A stretch of 64,000 bases of DNA from Acetobacter oryzoeni (GCF_004014775.2 NZ_CP042808.1:1482001-1546000); one strand, 5' to 3'; numbered from the stretch's first letter, positions 37,736-47,218 are shown. Made by a program: numbers and translations. The notes: generated from the sequence alone by a model not told the origin.

Positions 37736-39542
37736 CCTCTCCCCCGAGCAAGGTGAGCAAGATAGGAATAATTCTCCTAAACTCACACTCTCACGCATAT
37801 GGGCGTTAGTGTGCAACCCAGCACCCGGTCGCCTTGGGTATGCTTTGCGTATGGCTGCAGGGTGCACAGCCACGGTGTTGGTTGGAGAAGTATGGCAAGT
37901 GCCTGATCTGGCCGTGCCAGCCCTTGTTACCATGGCATTGTGGCAGAAAGACCGCGTTACCAATGCTGTGGCTGCTATTGGCCTTAACATCATTATTCTT
38001 TTTCTATTGGCCTTTGTTTACGGGCTTATCCGGCTTACGCTGGATCATCCACTTTGGCTGATTATTGTTATTGCGCTGCTCTCTTTTGGGTTTTTCTTTC
38101 TGGGGTCAGCCAGCAAACTCAAGCCTGTGGCCTATATGCTTGGGCTGATTATCGTTTACGCCCTTATTGCCATTGATCAGGTTCCCGTAGGGGAAATTGT
38201 AACCCGCGCCGTGCTGTACGCAGACCTTTTTCTGGCTGTGCCGGGTGCAGTCATGGTTGTGCTTGGGCTATTTATCTGCCCTTCCCCCAAAACACTCCTG
38301 ACAGAAGGTATAACGGAACGCCTTAAGCTTTCCATTTCCTTATTACAAAACCCGGATCCCGCATTGCTTGATCATGCAAGCACCCTTCTAAACACAGGGG
38401 CTTCTGAGATGATGCGCAATGTCAAAATGGCCAAGCTGGAAAAAATCTGGTCACCGCAGGATCTGGCCTGCCTACAACAAGCCGCAAATGCCAGCGTTGC
38501 CGTTTTGGCTCTTTCATGCAACGCCGCACGCTCAGGTGCAACCGCGTCTGCTGAGTTGCTGGGCACGCTTACTGAAATGGTGACAATCTTTGCTCAAGGA
38601 GATTATCCTACCAGTATTACTCCTCCTGCAAACCCAGAAAAAAACGTAACGCTACGCAACTTGGCCTCCCTTCTACCAACCTTCACCACACCGATAACAG
38701 AGGACTCCAAAAAATCTGAAGAGAAATCAGGTTTTTTCGCGCCTGATGCATTTAGTAATCCTGATCATATTCGCTTTGCCGTAAAAGGTACTGCCGCGGT
38801 TATGAGCAGTTATCTTTTATTCAAAATGCTAGATTGGCCAGGCATTCACACCTGTATCATCACATGTTTTATTGTCGCACTCCCCACTACGGGTGAGATG
38901 ATATCTAAATTAACACTTCGTATTACCGGTGCTCTTATTGGTGGAGTGATTGGTATTTTAAGTATTATTTGGGTTATGCCGCACCTTGATGGCATAACCG
39001 GCTTTCTGGTGCTTGTTTTTGGCGTGTCACTTCTGGCGGCTTGGGTCAAAGCGGGTAATCAGCGGATCGCCTATGCAGGATTTCAGATTGGTCTGGCTTT
39101 CTATCTGACCGATCTGAACGGCTATGGCCCTACAAGTGATATGACAACAGCGAGAGACCGCATTGTCGGGATCATGATTGGTAATTTTATTACTTACGCC
39201 ATTTTCACCAGTTTCTGGCCCGCAAGTGCCCGTAATCTGGTGCCAGCAAAGCTGAAAGCTATTTTCCAACTTTTACGCAAACAGGAACAGGCTCCCACGA
39301 TTCAGCAACGCGAGGCCCTGTTTGCGCAAGCTCAAAGCGCATTGGATGCCGCAAAACTGACGCTGGAATACACTCAGACGGAACCAGTCAATCCGGGCGC
39401 AAGCACACAGCAACTCCAGCACCAATTGGCTACGTGGCATAGCACATTGATCCAGGCTGATCATTTAGCTACCACCTTGCTGGAAGATACCCCAGCGCAC
39501 ACCACCGCATATATCGAACAACTGGAACACAACGCACAATGA
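37716..39542 (+). CDS. FUSC-family inner-membrane efflux protein (AaeB/fusaric acid resistance type)
   Basis: 608-residue transporter. It has two copies of a hydrophobic block (about 45-185 and 345-495), each with about five to six helices, separated by a cytoplasmic domain of about 150 residues and followed by a soluble helical tail. The second block carries the FUSC-like RITGALIGGVIGILSI. AaeB-type pumps export p-hydroxybenzoate and other aromatic acids; FusC relatives export fusaric acid. Which aromatic is moved here is not shown. It overlaps both neighbours (20 nt and 4 nt), so the operon is tightly coupled. Confidence 0.9.
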   Translation: MVPPATDLSPEQGEQDRNNSPKLTLSRIWALVCNPAPGRLGYALRMAAGCTATVLVGEVWQVPDLAVPALVTMALWQKDRVTNAVAAIGLNIIILFLLAFVYGLIRLTLDHPLWLIIVIALLSFGFFFLGSASKLKPVAYMLGLIIVYALIAIDQVPVGEIVTRAVLYADLFLAVPGAVMVVLGLFICPSPKTLLTEGITERLKLSISLLQNPDPALLDHASTLLNTGASEMMRNVKMAKLEKIWSPQDLACLQQAANASVAVLALSCNAARSGATASAELLGTLTEMVTIFAQGDYPTSITPPANPEKNVTLRNLASLLPTFTTPITEDSKKSEEKSGFFAPDAFSNPDHIRFAVKGTAAVMSSYLLFKMLDWPGIHTCIITCFIVALPTTGEMISKLTLRITGALIGGVIGILSIIWVMPHLDGITGFLVLVFGVSLLAAWVKAGNQRIAYAGFQIGLAFYLTDLNGYGPTSDMTTARDRIVGIMIGNFITYAIFTSFWPASARNLVPAKLKAIFQLLRKQEQAPTIQQREALFAQAQSALDAAKLTLEYTQTEPVNPGASTQQLQHQLATWHSTLIQADHLATTLLEDTPAHTTAYIEQLEHNAQ

Positions 39543-41164
39543 CCCATAATCCTTTCCGTCTTGTTGCTTGTTGTGCGGTTATGATGCTTTGTGGATGTGC
39601 AACGCAGGAACTGGAAACAGCCCCTTCCCAGCCAAACGCACCATGGGAACCAAATCTTTCTGCTAATGGTGAAATCAAACCCGGGCGTGCAAATGCCCAC
39701 GGCCTGGTTCTGCCACCAGGCTATACGCTGCCGTCCAACAAGCAGATTGAAATACGCCCGGCTGATGCCGCCATAACAACACAGGCAGGACACGCTTACA
39801 GTCTGGCAGAATTGATTGACATTGCCCAATCCACCAACCCCGATACACGCCGGGCATGGGATACTGCACGAGATGCCGCATTGGCCGTAGGCATAGCCAA
39901 AAGCACGTATCTTCCGCGCCTTACTGCAACAGTCGTCGGCGGTTATAACCGTGCACGCAATAATGGTGATACTCCCAGCATCAGCAATGGAGGTGCTGCG
40001 GGAGAAATATTTAATGGTGGGGTTACCAATTTTAATAACCTTATTGGGGGCATGCGTAATTCGCGCTCAGGTGCCGGGGAAATTCAAACATTAGGTTTGG
40101 AATGGTTGCTTTTTGATTTTGGCAAGCGAGAGGCAGTTCTTGCTGCCGTTCAACAAGCCCAGATTGGCGCGAATATTCTATTTACCGCAGAACATCAGAA
40201 AATTATCTATAGTGTGACGATCGCTTTCTATACACATGCGGCAGCCGTATCCCGCGTGCATTTTCTGGAAAAAGCACTAGAAAACGCCAAACGCGTGCAG
40301 GAAGCCGCGCAAGCGCGCCTTAAACATGGGCAAGGCACTATTGTAGATGTTACACAAGCCCAACAGGCTACGGCCCAAACAGAACTCCGTCTTGTTCAGG
40401 CACAAGGCGATGTTGAAAACACGTATCTGGAACTTGTTAACGCTATCGGCATTTCGCCCCGCACTCATTTTGAAACAGAGAATATATCTGGCAGACCTTT
40501 GGCATTGGATGATACGCGCCTGAGTGATGCCTTTATTCAACAAGCTGTTTCTCGGCGCGCAGATGTTCTTGCAGCGTATGCCCATGCAAAAGCCGCTAGA
40601 AGCCAGGTTGCTGCTGCTAAAAGCGAATTTCTGCCAAAGATTTTTGTAACCGGAAACGTGGCCTATACAACCGGCCACTTGGCACTTTCTTCTGTACCGG
40701 GCGTAGGGAGTGATTCCTCTCCCACCCTCAACCTCTCTTCCAATTCGCTCAGCAGTGTTATTCTTGGTGGCGTTTCCGTGCCAATTTTTGATGGTGGTAT
40801 GCGGGCTGCACAACTTAAACAGGCACAGGATCAAGCTGATAGTGCCAACGCAGCTTTACAGAAAACGGTTGATTCATCCGTTAAACAAATTGTGGTAGCA
40901 GAAAATGCCCTACACACAAGCTTGGCCGCTTATGCATCCTCCGGCAAACTTGAAACAGCCGCACAAACAGCTTTTGATGCCGCATATGCTGCCTACCGCA
41001 ATGGTGTTGGGTCTATTGTACAAACGTCTCTAGCTGAAAATGGCTTGGTAGATGCAACACTCAGCCATTCCGATGCCTATTATGCCACACTTATTGCAGC
41101 AGCTGGGCTGGCATTCGGCACCGGGGCGCTTGACCACACCACGCCAGAATATCAGCCTTATTAA
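39539..41164 (+). CDS. TolC-type outer-membrane efflux lipoprotein
   Basis: 541-residue outer-membrane factor. The signal peptide has lipobox LCGC (Cys about 20). Two repeats of the OEP fold (about 85-290 and 310-510) contain the typical RRAWDTARDAALAVG and RLKHGQGTIVDVTQAQQ heptad-like helices. It completes a tripartite pump with the HlyD and FUSC proteins. It overlaps the FUSC stop by 4 nt (ATGA). No terminator is obvious in the 21 nt before the convergent radical SAM gene. Confidence 0.92.
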   Translation: MTHNPFRLVACCAVMMLCGCATQELETAPSQPNAPWEPNLSANGEIKPGRANAHGLVLPPGYTLPSNKQIEIRPADAAITTQAGHAYSLAELIDIAQSTNPDTRRAWDTARDAALAVGIAKSTYLPRLTATVVGGYNRARNNGDTPSISNGGAAGEIFNGGVTNFNNLIGGMRNSRSGAGEIQTLGLEWLLFDFGKREAVLAAVQQAQIGANILFTAEHQKIIYSVTIAFYTHAAAVSRVHFLEKALENAKRVQEAAQARLKHGQGTIVDVTQAQQATAQTELRLVQAQGDVENTYLELVNAIGISPRTHFETENISGRPLALDDTRLSDAFIQQAVSRRADVLAAYAHAKAARSQVAAAKSEFLPKIFVTGNVAYTTGHLALSSVPGVGSDSSPTLNLSSNSLSSVILGGVSVPIFDGGMRAAQLKQAQDQADSANAALQKTVDSSVKQIVVAENALHTSLAAYASSGKLETAAQTAFDAAYAAYRNGVGSIVQTSLAENGLVDATLSHSDAYYATLIAAAGLAFGTGALDHTTPEYQPY

Positions 41165-41185
41165 ACTCTTTCTGTATCCGCCAAG

Positions 41186-42796
41186 TTATGCAGCAGGTTC
41201 CAGTTCTGCGGCCTGCACTGCTGCAACCTTTACTGCTGGGGCATGCCAACGCCCTTCATCTACATCCTTAATTTCCCTATCAATTTCACGCACTACCTGC
41301 CGTGAAAATGGGCCGAGATGCAAATAAAGTGCGCTCGTCATAACCACATAAGGTATTGCCTTGGGGTTGTGCAGGCCACAATCAAGCATCATACGCCAGA
41401 ACTGTTTGGCTGTTCCGGGGCCTGCACGATGAATACGGAAAAGCAATCGGATAAAGCTGCGCAAATCACCCCGTATCATTTTATGGGCACGCTCACGCTT
41501 AAGCATCCGTCCCATTCTGCGGACACGACCAAAATATGCAACCGGATTATAAATTTCTGCCAGCACGGTTCTGTAATCATTCAATACATCGCGGCGAGGC
41601 CGGTTTGTTTCAAAATTCAGCCCCGCCGTGCACTGATCCCCAGATTGCGTCTGCTCGCCCCCAGAAAATAGCCGCCCCTCTGCCAGCAGACGCCGTGTAA
41701 GCTGTGTTGTTGGCAGAGCATATAGTAACCCAACCATGCAAACCGGAATGGCTGTATCTTCAATACAGTCCACCATCCCTGCTGCAACACTGCCTTTTTC
41801 GCTATCAAAGCCAACAATAAAACCAGCATTTACAAAAATGCCGGCTTCATGAATTTTGGTAATGCTTTCTTGCAGGCTGCGTCGGGTATTCTGCTTTTTC
41901 TGCGTCATCACCAACGTATCTGTATCGGGGCTTTCTATCCCGATAAATACAGCAAAGAAATTTGTCTCTGCCAGACCGCGCAGCAAATCCGTATCATCTG
42001 CAAGATTGATGGATGCTTCGGTTGAAAACTCAAACGGAAATTTCTTTTTATTCTGCCAGAGTTTCAAGTCCGGCAAAAATTTCTTGAGCGCTTTTTTATT
42101 GCCAATCAGATTATCATCAACAAAATCCACATGCCCCCGATAACCAAGAGCATATAAAGCATCCAGTTCAGCAAGAACCTGCGCGTTTGTTTTGGTCCGC
42201 GGCACACGCCCATACAGCTCAATAATATCGCAGAACTCGCAGCTAAACGGGCACCCGCGTGAGAACTGAATACCTACATGCAGGTACTGGTCCAGCTTTA
42301 ACAGATCAAAGCGCGGCAAAGGGCTTTTGGTAACGTCTGTTTTGCCCATAGGAGCCTTAAAGACGCCCTGCGTATCTCCCCTACGCCAAGCTGTTATGAA
42401 ATCAATCATGATTTCTTCCGCTTCACCCAGCACCTGAAAATTTGCTGCGCTATACAGATCTGGGCTGGAGGTAACATCTGGGCCTCCAACCACCACAGGC
42501 TTATTGCTGGCACGGCACATTTCTATAATGCGTAGGGCATCATTTCTTTGGGGAAGCATTCCGCCGGTCATGACCATATCCGCCCAAGCGAAATCATCAT
42601 CGGTCAAAAGCTCGGTATTCCGGTTCACCAACCTCACCTCCCAGTTTTTGGGAAGCAGCGCTGCAACCGTAATCAAACCAAGGGGAGCTGCCGGATAACG
42701 TGCCCCAGCCAGATCACAGGCTTCTTTATAATTCCAGAATGAATTGGCGTTAAAAAGAGGGAAGATCATCAAGACCTTGCAGCTATCGGTCGTCAC
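41186..42796 (-). CDS. B12-binding radical SAM protein with DUF4070 tail
   Basis: 536 residues: an N-terminal cobalamin-binding domain (about 5-140), a radical SAM core with CxxxCxxC (Cys182, Cys186, Cys189) and a DUF4070 C-terminal region (about 360-510). This order is shared by the hopanoid methylases HpnP (C-2) and HpnR (C-3), and acetic acid bacteria are known for methylhopanoids, so a hopanoid methylase is my leading guess. Other DUF4070 proteins of unknown role have the same layout, so I give no symbol. It starts with GTG (42794-42796) with AAAGGA 7 nt before it. The long structured leader upstream is described separately. Confidence 0.85.
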   Translation of the reverse strand: MTTDSCKVLMIFPLFNANSFWNYKEACDLAGARYPAAPLGLITVAALLPKNWEVRLVNRNTELLTDDDFAWADMVMTGGMLPQRNDALRIIEMCRASNKPVVVGGPDVTSSPDLYSAANFQVLGEAEEIMIDFITAWRRGDTQGVFKAPMGKTDVTKSPLPRFDLLKLDQYLHVGIQFSRGCPFSCEFCDIIELYGRVPRTKTNAQVLAELDALYALGYRGHVDFVDDNLIGNKKALKKFLPDLKLWQNKKKFPFEFSTEASINLADDTDLLRGLAETNFFAVFIGIESPDTDTLVMTQKKQNTRRSLQESITKIHEAGIFVNAGFIVGFDSEKGSVAAGMVDCIEDTAIPVCMVGLLYALPTTQLTRRLLAEGRLFSGGEQTQSGDQCTAGLNFETNRPRRDVLNDYRTVLAEIYNPVAYFGRVRRMGRMLKRERAHKMIRGDLRSFIRLLFRIHRAGPGTAKQFWRMMLDCGLHNPKAIPYVVMTSALYLHLGPFSRQVVREIDREIKDVDEGRWHAPAVKVAAVQAAELEPAA

Positions 42797-42805
42797 AGAG
42801 ATATC

Positions 42806-42835
42806 CTTTGATTGAACAGCTGATCACAATCAAAG
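42806..42835. promoter_or_regulatory. Inverted repeat at the radical SAM gene start
   Basis: CTTTGATTG (42806-42814) and CAATCAAAG (42827-42835) form a perfect 9-bp inverted repeat over a 12-nt spacer. One arm includes the Shine-Dalgarno AAAGGA of the minus-strand radical SAM gene, so pairing or protein binding would affect translation. Confidence 0.45.
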
Positions 42836-42966
42836 TGGACGATATCTCGCTCTCTTCGACGGCGCACAGCCCCCTGCAGGGCTTGGGTTTCCTATGGAGG
42901 GTGAAGTGCTCTGGACACCTTCCATATGGGCGTCGTTCTGAGAGCAGAGAGCGGCAAGAGCCAGCA

Positions 42967-43086
42967 AAAGGTCGTTACACGACCTTTCATCTGAGTGAAT
43001 GCTGCTTATACGCTCAAGAGCGCATGTATTGCAAATCAATCACTGTTCCAGAAGAAAATGACATACCAAGGTGCGCATTACCTTGG
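42967..43086 (-). promoter_or_regulatory. Structured gene-free leader with two hairpins
   Basis: The 347 nt between the radical SAM gene and the DUF4142 gene have no supported gene. On the minus strand a hairpin reads AAAGGTCG, loop TGTAA, CGACCTTTT (42966-42987), resembling a weak terminator or attenuator. Another, CCAAGGT/ACCTTGG, lies at 43066-43086. I looked for a cobalamin riboswitch B12 box and did not find one. Function unknown; this could be the leader of the radical SAM gene or the site of a small RNA. Confidence 0.35.
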
Positions 43087-43143
43087 CAGGATATTTCCCG
43101 CCGTGAACGCTCGCGCTCTACAGCTTAGATCATCAAGGCAGTT

Positions 43144-43665
43144 TTATTGGGGCAGATTCTTTGCCAATCTCAGATGCTCTTCAAGCGTTGGCACGGTACT
43201 GGCAGCCCATTTTTTCAGGGCAGGATTATCCCCATTCTTTGCGTAACGCTGGAAAAGCGAGAGAGCATTTTCATGCGCTGTTATCTGATCTTCCCGGTAC
43301 TGCCGCACAAAACTTTCACCATGCAGACCATGGAGCGTATCAAGCTTTTTTTGGCTCGATTCATCCACATCAACTGGCAGCGTATTGTTCATGTTGTTAT
43401 CGCTCACAATCTGCTTCAGCTCCGCCGAAGTTTTGTGGTGATCTTCTATCATTTTAGATGCAAAATCTTTAAGAGAAGGCTCTGAAAGTGCTTGTTGACT
43501 GGATTGAATCTCAAAAAGATCACTCCATACAACAGCCTGAATAAAATCATCTGTTTTAGGTGCTATGCCCATAACAGAATTGATGCCTGTCCGTTCTGGT
43601 AAAGATTCAGCAAGCGCTGGCGCAGCAACACACAAAGCCGCAACAAGAAAGTACATTTTTTTCAT
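43144..43665 (-). CDS. DUF4142 domain protein, exported
   Basis: 173 residues: signal peptide ending ALA (about 18), then a four-helix, ferritin-like DUF4142 domain with DFIQAVVWSDLFEIQSS, DFASKMIEDHHKTSAELK and a C-terminal LEEHLRLAKNL. Such proteins are periplasmic or outer-membrane-linked, and no activity is established. The frame extends to 43743. I chose ATG 43665 for AGGAC 9 nt upstream and the clear signal peptide. It is monocistronic and has no informative neighbours. Confidence 0.88.
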   Translation of the reverse strand: MKKMYFLVAALCVAAPALAESLPERTGINSVMGIAPKTDDFIQAVVWSDLFEIQSSQQALSEPSLKDFASKMIEDHHKTSAELKQIVSDNNMNNTLPVDVDESSQKKLDTLHGLHGESFVRQYREDQITAHENALSLFQRYAKNGDNPALKKWAASTVPTLEEHLRLAKNLPQ

Positions 43666-43870
43666 TAGTATTGTCCTTTTGGAAGCGGTGATTTTCTTAC
43701 AGAAAAGATAAATCCGCACAGTGCGCACTGTGTTGAACGGCACCCTTTACTAAAGGTTTCACACCATCAAAGAACAATTTTCTCTTTAAATAATTTTTAT
43801 TTACAAAATAACTTTTAAAAATTTGGAAACTTTGTTTCTCAAAAGAAAATCTTGGCCTCATGCACATATC

Positions 43871-43903
43871 AAAAAGCCGGATGCGACAAAGCGACATCCG
43901 GCT
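43871..43903 (-). terminator. Terminator after the TonB siderophore receptor
   Basis: On the minus strand AGCCGGATG, 11-nt loop, CATCCGGCT (arms 43895-43903 and 43875-43883) followed by TTTT. Perfect 9-bp stem, 32 nt beyond the receptor stop. Confidence 0.8.
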
Positions 43904-43934
43904 CTAAACAATAGCATCTTCTAATATGGCTGTA

Positions 43935-46205
43935 TCAGAGATCAGCGCTTACTGAAAACTTAAATGTTTCCGGGTCACCCATAACCAGATCGCTCTGATA
44001 AACAGAGGCCCAATAGCGTTGGTTTCCAACGTTATCGACTTCAAACCGTGCCGTAAGAGGTTTGTTATGCACCAAAAAGGTATAACGCGCCCCCAGATCA
44101 AACCGGGACCATGCAGGCAAATGTGCTGAATTAACGTTATTAAACTGCTGCTTGCCAGTACTGACCACACGACCAACAAGCGTTAGCCCTTTTACGAAGG
44201 GGACATCGTATTCCAGATTGCCGTTAATTGTATAATTTGGAACACCAATAACGGTCTTGCCATTATATTCCCCACCCGCTGTATGCACCTGCTTGGCATC
44301 AATCAGCGTGAGACCTCCATTAAACCGTAAACCGCGTAGGATTTCTCCGTTGAATGTCAGCTCCATACCCCGGTTTCTCTGCTTACCACTTTGGGTATAG
44401 ATAGATTCACCCGTATCTCCGTAGGGTTCTGTCATGCCATACGGCATGGATGTCTGGAAAAATGCAACACCAGCAGAAAAACGGCCCACGTCATACTTTG
44501 CACCTACCTCGTACTGCGTGCTCTGATACGGCGCAAAGGTTTGCCCCGCATTTACGTAGGTGGAACCAACAGTCGTGCCTGCAGAAAGCCCCTGAATACG
44601 GTTGAAATACAACGCAAAATTCTTAACCGGGTGCACAACAAGGCCAATAACAGGCGAAAAGGCTGAAGAATTATAATGCGAAAGTAGGCTACCACTTCCG
44701 TAATTATAGGAATCTGACAGGATATCCTGATAACGAAAGCCTCCTGTCAAAGCGATACGATCGTGCCAGAAAGTCATCGTATCTGACAGAAACAAACTAT
44801 AGAGCTTATTCCATGAAACGCGTCCCGGGTTGCGCAGGCTCCCTCCGGCATATGTTTCATTGGGCGTAAACTGGGTGGGATGATAAATGTTTCCAGATTC
44901 CCCTACCAAGCTCATGGCATAGGCTGCATCTGATTCTTCCCAAATTGCAGAACCACCCGCATTGATTTCGTGCTTGATAAAACCTGTGTTGACATGCGCA
45001 CGCACACCCGCCTGCGTTGCCTCGTTCATCACATTATAAGCATCTGCCATGGCCCCCACAGATCCATCTCCTGTACGAGAATTGGTAAGCGTGGTTGTGG
45101 CATAATTACCCATTTCGTTCCCACTCTGGGCGCCAAATTTTGCGTAGGTGGTAATATGCTCACCAAAGTCATGTTCAATATTCAACGTGCCGAACAGGTA
45201 GGACAAATCTGTATAAGCCCAGCGCTGTCCCCAATTTTTTGATGGAGATGTTGCCTTGGGCGTAGGCATATCCGTTGCAAGACTGGAAACAATAATGGCA
45301 CTGCGTCCACCAAAAACCTGCTGTTTCTGGTAGTTCATGTTCATATTGATGCGCGTATCATCATTATGCCAATCAAAGGAACCGCCAAGGGCAATATCAT
45401 CATGCCGTTCCCCCTTGATGGGTGTTTCGCCATCCATGCCTGCGGCATTGAAGCGGAAACCATAAGCACGGTCTTTGCCAAAACGGCGGCTAAGATCAAA
45501 AGCGCCACCACCCTGCCCGCTGCTTGTATAATCACCTGTTACACGCGTGATATCGGTAGAAGCTGCGCGTTTGGGAATAAGATTGACATTGCCGCCAATG
45601 GCAGATCCGCCCGGCGCAGCACCATTCAAAAACGCGCTGGCACCGTTAAGAACCTGAACTGAATCATAGAGTTGTGGTGAAACAAGCTGGCGTGGCGTTA
45701 CACCATACAAGCCATCAATCGCAATATCATCGCCATACAGGGTAAAGCCACGTATCTGGAAAAGCTGAGCGTAATTACCATACCCCATTGTTGTACGAAC
45801 AGTTGGGTCATTCAGCAGAACATCTCCAAGCGTTTGGGACTGCTGATTCAGAATAAGGCTGGAATTATAGCTCCGTATATTAAACGGAACATCTAACCCC
45901 TTTTTATGCCCTAATGCCCCTAGATCCCCTCCGTTGGTGACATACATACGGTTATTACGCGATGCCTTAACAACCAGATCCTCCTGCTTGGCTGCAACTG
46001 GTGTCTGTTTGTTTTGCCCCTGCTCCGCCTTTTTTGCCTGATCTGTATTTGGCTGTTTTTTAGCTGCAAGTGGCGCACGAACAGCCTTCTGTGACGATGC
46101 TACATCTTCTGCTCGCACGTAATTAGAAAAGAAAACGCCTTCTCCAACACCTGCAAGCAGGCTGGAAACACAAAGCGTATGCAAACAAAACACACGAAAA
46201 CTCAT
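43935..46205 (-). CDS. TonB-dependent siderophore receptor
   Basis: 756-residue outer-membrane receptor of the hydroxamate/catecholate siderophore type. The signal peptide is followed by a Lys/Gln-rich linker. The plug has QTLGDVLLNDPTVRTTMGYGNY and FQIRGFTLYGDDIAIDGLYGV, and the barrel ends FKFSVSADL. An in-frame GTG lies at 46217. I prefer ATG 46205, though neither start has a good ribosome-binding site. A degenerate Fur-box-like sequence lies 41 nt upstream, suggesting iron control. It differs clearly from the 24438 and 33710 paralogue pair. Confidence 0.9.
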   Translation of the reverse strand: MSFRVFCLHTLCVSSLLAGVGEGVFFSNYVRAEDVASSQKAVRAPLAAKKQPNTDQAKKAEQGQNKQTPVAAKQEDLVVKASRNNRMYVTNGGDLGALGHKKGLDVPFNIRSYNSSLILNQQSQTLGDVLLNDPTVRTTMGYGNYAQLFQIRGFTLYGDDIAIDGLYGVTPRQLVSPQLYDSVQVLNGASAFLNGAAPGGSAIGGNVNLIPKRAASTDITRVTGDYTSSGQGGGAFDLSRRFGKDRAYGFRFNAAGMDGETPIKGERHDDIALGGSFDWHNDDTRINMNMNYQKQQVFGGRSAIIVSSLATDMPTPKATSPSKNWGQRWAYTDLSYLFGTLNIEHDFGEHITTYAKFGAQSGNEMGNYATTTLTNSRTGDGSVGAMADAYNVMNEATQAGVRAHVNTGFIKHEINAGGSAIWEESDAAYAMSLVGESGNIYHPTQFTPNETYAGGSLRNPGRVSWNKLYSLFLSDTMTFWHDRIALTGGFRYQDILSDSYNYGSGSLLSHYNSSAFSPVIGLVVHPVKNFALYFNRIQGLSAGTTVGSTYVNAGQTFAPYQSTQYEVGAKYDVGRFSAGVAFFQTSMPYGMTEPYGDTGESIYTQSGKQRNRGMELTFNGEILRGLRFNGGLTLIDAKQVHTAGGEYNGKTVIGVPNYTINGNLEYDVPFVKGLTLVGRVVSTGKQQFNNVNSAHLPAWSRFDLGARYTFLVHNKPLTARFEVDNVGNQRYWASVYQSDLVMGDPETFKFSVSADL

Positions 46206-46245
46206 GGCAAGGCTCACTGCATGGGAACGGCCCGCGCCTTATTAA

Positions 46246-46264
46246 GCAACTAAGAATAAATTGC
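46246..46264. promoter_or_regulatory. Degenerate Fur-box-like site
   Basis: GCAACTAAGAATAAATTGC has GCAA/TTGC ends and an AT-rich core reminiscent of the iron boxes before the second siderophore receptor at 59331-59370. A short palindrome, AAGTACGTACTT (46265-46276), follows directly. Position just before a siderophore receptor supports iron regulation, but the match is weak. Confidence 0.35.
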
Positions 46265-46326
46265 AAGTACGTACTTCCATGAGTTTTTGTTGGGTCTTCC
46301 GCAAGGCTCTCAAACTCTAACTGAAT

Positions 46327-46355
46327 CAAAAAAGGGGTAGGACAATGCCTACCCC
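46327..46355 (-). terminator. Terminator after the MscS gene
   Basis: On the minus strand GGGGTAGG, 6-nt loop, CCTACCCC (arms 46348-46355 and 46334-46341) followed by seven T. Perfect 8-bp stem about 50 nt after the channel gene. Confidence 0.9.
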
Positions 46356-46405
46356 CTTGCCAAAATTGATGGCTCTTATTGAGCGCCAAGCAAGAATAGC
46401 GTGTA

Positions 46406-47218
46406 TTATGCGGCTGGCCGCGCAGTTACCCCCAAACGATAACCTTCCCGCTGAAGCACCTTGATTGAATCCTCGGAATACTTTGCCACGAGAGATGAAA
46501 CATCCCCCGGCGCACACCAGAATCCCAAAGTGACCTGAATATTTGCGGGTTTGGGTAAAAAGGAAACCGAAGCAGCCGGATCTTTCAAAACCAGCGGATC
46601 CTGTTCTGTCAGCCCCAGCAACAATGCGCGTGCTTTATCAAGATCATCATTGTAATCAATCAGTAAGCTAACTGAGCCCAAAAGCCTGTCAGATTCCGAG
46701 CTGTTAATAACAATGTTGTTTGAGAGTGTTCCGTTGGGAACATAAATAATTTCGTGGTTTGCATCCAGCAGTACAGTGCGAAACATCTCAATGGATGTCA
46801 CCGTGCCTGAACTGCCACCTGCAGTAATGGAATCCCCCACCTTGAAAGGACGGAACAGCAGAATCAAAACACCGCCAGCAAAGTTTGCAAGGCTACCCTG
46901 TAGCGCCATACCAACAGCCAAGCCTGCTGCACCCAACACCGCAACAAAGGATGTGGTTGCAATACCTACCATGGAGGCAACGCTAATAAGCAAAAGAGCT
47001 TTTAAGAACAGCCCCACAACGCTAAGCAGAAAACCACGTAATGTAGGCTCTATATGGCTGGCGGTCATCATCCGGCCCATTGCCCGCGTTACAGCGTTAA
47101 CAACTTTCCAGCCTACAAAAAGAACAATCAATGCCAGAACAAACTGGCTTACATACCCTAACAATACAGGCAATAGCCCGCTTAATTGCGCCCAAATTGA
47201 ATGAACCTGATTTTCCAT
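46406..47218 (-). CDS. Small-conductance mechanosensitive channel (MscS family)
   Basis: 270-residue channel that opens on membrane tension to release solutes after osmotic downshock. Three membrane helices (about 15-110) end in the pore helix GAAGLAVGMALQGSLANFAGG. The beta domain (GDSITAGGSSGTVTSIEMFRTVL, YVPNGTLSNNIVIN) and the C-terminal alpha/beta domain follow. Length is close to MscS of E. coli. ATG 47218 was preferred to the ATG two codons earlier; either could be used. Confidence 0.94.
   Translation of the reverse strand: MENQVHSIWAQLSGLLPVLLGYVSQFVLALIVLFVGWKVVNAVTRAMGRMMTASHIEPTLRGFLLSVVGLFLKALLLISVASMVGIATTSFVAVLGAAGLAVGMALQGSLANFAGGVLILLFRPFKVGDSITAGGSSGTVTSIEMFRTVLLDANHEIIYVPNGTLSNNIVINSSESDRLLGSVSLLIDYNDDLDKARALLLGLTEQDPLVLKDPAASVSFLPKPANIQVTLGFWCAPGDVSSLVAKYSEDSIKVLQREGYRLGVTARPAA

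Noticed and set aside
42808..43128. 106-codon plus-strand frame in the radical SAM leader
   Set aside because: Composition looks random, no ribosome-binding site, and it crosses the hairpins on the other strand.
42797..43143. Cobalamin riboswitch
   Set aside because: The downstream gene binds B12, so I looked for a B12 box on the minus strand, but found none.
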